In this document: in pieces, positions 54,581 to 56,222 of the stretch
Layout: the number at the start of each line of letters is the position of its first letter
Numbering within the stretch: position 1 is the stretch's first letter
Source of the DNA: Bacteroides xylanisolvens XB1A
GTDB taxonomy: Bacteria; Bacteroidota; Bacteroidia; Bacteroidales; Bacteroidaceae
Assembly: GCF_000210075.1 (NCBI RefSeq)
Contig: NC_021017.1
Span: 3,382,169-3,438,390 of the forward strand
Direction of reading: 5' to 3'
DNA: 56,222 nt
The notes under the pieces: generated by a model
What the model was told of the DNA's origin: nothing
Databases searched by the model: none
The model's input: the letters and a program-made list of their open reading frames with translations, nothing else
Translations under genes and position numbers: made by a program

Positions 54581-55957
54581 ATGAAAGAAGAATTTTTTGG
54601 TTTGCTTTGTGGATGTACTCTGCTTCCGGCATTTCTTCATGCGCAGACAGAGCGTCCCAATATTGTGATTGTATTGGCCGATGATTTGGGTTGGGGAGAT
54701 GTAGGATTTCATGGTAGTGAAATCAAGACTCCCAGTCTGGATGCTCTGGTGGGCGAAGGAGTGGAACTCGAACGCTTTTACACTTCTCCCATCAGTACGC
54801 CCACCCGTGCGGGACTGATGACGGGACGTTACCCGAACCGGTTTGGTGTCCGTTCGGCTGTTATTCCGCCCTGGCGTGAAGACGGACTGGATGAGAATGA
54901 AGAAACGATGGCCGATATGCTGGCACGTAACGGATATAAGAACAGAGCCATTATCGGTAAATGGCATCTGGGACATACGAAGAAAGTGCATTATCCGATG
55001 AATAGGGGCTTTTCGCACTTCTATGGTCATCTGAACGGTGCGATAGATTATTTCGACCTGACGCGTGAGGGTGAACTGGATTGGCATAATGATTGGGAAA
55101 CTTGTCATGACAAGGGCTATTCTACCGAATTGATAACCCAAGAAGCCATCCGCTGTATCGATGCATACGAGAAAGAAGGTCCGTTTATGTTGTATGTGGC
55201 CTATAATGCACCTCATACACCTTTGCAGGCACAGGAAAAAGATATAAAACTCTATACAGACAATTTCGACAGCCTGACACCGAAAGAACAGAAAAAAGCG
55301 ACTTACAGTGCAATGGTTTCTTGTATGGACAGGGGAATCGGTGCTATTGTAGATGCCTTGAAGAAGAAAGGAATTATGGACAACACTTTCTTTATCTTCT
55401 TTAGTGATAACGGCACTGCCGGTGTTCCGGGATCCTCATCAGGACCTTTGCGTGGACATAAATTCGACGAGTGGGATGGAGGGGTACATGCACCGGCTGT
55501 TCTTTATTGGAAGAAGGCAGAGAAACAATATAAGAACTTGAGCTCACAAGTGACGGGCTTTGTTGACCTTGTTCCCATGTTGAAAGATTTGGTAGGAGAT
55601 CACAGCCGTCCGAAACGTGAATATGACGGTATTAGCATTCTCCCTGTATTAAACGGTAAAAAGACCTGTATCGACCGCGACTTTTATCTGGGACACGGAG
55701 CAGTAGTCAATAAAGACTATAAACTGATAAGAAAAGGTATGAAACCGGGTCTGGATTTGAAACAGGACTTCCTGGTTGATTATAAAACAGATCCTTACGA
55801 AAAGAAAAATGCCAGCGCAGGAAACGAGAAAATTGTGAAGGCTTTGTATGAGGTTGCCCTGAAATATGACACGATCACTCCTTGTATACCGGAAGTACCT
55901 TACGGTAAAGGTCGTGACGGATTCAAAGCTCCTAAAGAATGGAAAGTAGTACGTTGA
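54581..55957 (+). CDS. sulfatase, Ser-type (arylsulfatase B-like)
   Basis: A 458-residue exported sulfatase (signal MKEEFFGLLCGCTLLPAFLHAQ). Motifs: NIVIVLADDLGWGDVGFHGS, formylglycine site S72-T-P-T-R in SPISTPTRAGLMTGRYP, IGKWHLGH and NAPHTPLQAQEKD, FFSDNGTAG. The GRYPNRFGV and KWHLG region resembles N-acetylgalactosamine-4-sulfatases, but the substrate is not established. The start at 54581 is chosen over 54461 because the upstream extension overlaps the previous gene and lacks a signal peptide. It is 55 bp downstream of the second sulfatase, probably in one operon. Confidence 0.92.
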   Translation: MKEEFFGLLCGCTLLPAFLHAQTERPNIVIVLADDLGWGDVGFHGSEIKTPSLDALVGEGVELERFYTSPISTPTRAGLMTGRYPNRFGVRSAVIPPWREDGLDENEETMADMLARNGYKNRAIIGKWHLGHTKKVHYPMNRGFSHFYGHLNGAIDYFDLTREGELDWHNDWETCHDKGYSTELITQEAIRCIDAYEKEGPFMLYVAYNAPHTPLQAQEKDIKLYTDNFDSLTPKEQKKATYSAMVSCMDRGIGAIVDALKKKGIMDNTFFIFFSDNGTAGVPGSSSGPLRGHKFDEWDGGVHAPAVLYWKKAEKQYKNLSSQVTGFVDLVPMLKDLVGDHSRPKREYDGISILPVLNGKKTCIDRDFYLGHGAVVNKDYKLIRKGMKPGLDLKQDFLVDYKTDPYEKKNASAGNEKIVKALYEVALKYDTITPCIPEVPYGKGRDGFKAPKEWKVVR

Positions 55958-55991
55958 ATCTGTTAACCCTATGAATTGAAAATAATACAAG

Positions 55992-56126
55992 ATGGAAAAA
56001 TCAATGATTAGTTTATGCCTCCTAGGAGGATTGGCGATAGGGAATGGGTTTGCCCAAACTCCTTCGAAGCCATCCGCGCTATATGTCATTCCGTATGCTT
56101 TGTCGTTATTCGGTCGCGCGCACTAG
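55992..56126 (+). pseudogene. truncated secreted protein at the window end
   Basis: The frame opens with a signal peptide (MEKSMISLCLLGGLAIGNGFAQ) and stops after 44 residues. The short mature part, TPSKPSALYVIPYALSLFG, vaguely resembles a sulfatase start (KPNVIYVxPD), so it may be the 5' end of a further broken sulfatase. The rest to 56222 is AT-rich and no gene is recognised. Confidence 0.5.
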
Positions 56127-56222
56127 AAGAGATTTATTTCTCATCTTTTTATTGCGCATTTCTCATTCAGATAACCATATGCTTTCATGTTTTCCATTCG
56201 TTCTCACCTTGTTTTTAATAAG

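Overview
The window looks like a chromosomal segment of a gut Bacteroides species. The evidence is the SusC/SusD pair with a hybrid two-component regulator, Ser-type sulfatases, TAnnTTTG promoter elements and AT-rich linkers between genes. No rRNA, tRNA or CRISPR array was seen. All calls come from reading the sequence; no database search was run.

Region 1 (about 90-16850, minus strand) is a division and cell-wall (dcw) cluster. Its transcription order is mraZ, rsmH, ftsL-like, ftsI/PBP with PASTA domains, murE, mraY, murD, ftsW, murG, murC, ftsQ, ftsA, ftsZ, then a YqeY/GatB-like gene. Three 10-bp MraZ-box-like repeats precede mraZ. Further upstream is an unusual array of four 23-bp units, each centred on the palindrome ACCCGGGT.

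Region 2 (17253-21194) holds an ECF sigma factor (-), an acyltransferase plus GNAT pair resembling the glycine-lipid genes glsA/glsB (+), and a dGTPase (-) that overlaps glsB tail to tail. A 22-bp perfect palindrome lies between the sigma factor and glsA.

Region 3 (21453-40290) is a complete polysaccharide utilization locus (PUL): HTCS regulator, GH43-like lipoprotein (-), IPT/TIG-NHL lipoprotein, SusC, SusD, SusE-position lipoprotein, sialate O-acetylesterase-type esterase, beta-helix lipoprotein and GH3 glycosidase. It is bracketed by a 61-bp direct repeat (59/61 identical) next to dgt on the left and dut on the right. The simplest reading is that dgt and dut were once divergent neighbours and the roughly 19-kb PUL was inserted between them.

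Region 4 (40585-44686) is a tight operon: dut, a TPR lipoprotein, a DUF4292-type lipoprotein and an EnvC-like murein hydrolase activator.

Region 5 (44707-48628) is a graveyard of a second, related PUL. It keeps the 5' end of an HTCS, the 5' part of an IPT/TIG lipoprotein, an intact IS5-family element, the 3' end of a SusE-position lipoprotein, and a vestigial sulfatase, in the same order as the intact PUL. A DUF4143 ATPase sits among the remnants.

Region 6 (48753-56222) has a frameshifted MG2/plug-domain protein (-) and three Ser-type sulfatases (+). The second sulfatase has a frame break in its signal peptide. The window ends with a truncated secreted ORF. These sulfatases may be the surviving enzyme arm of the decayed PUL.
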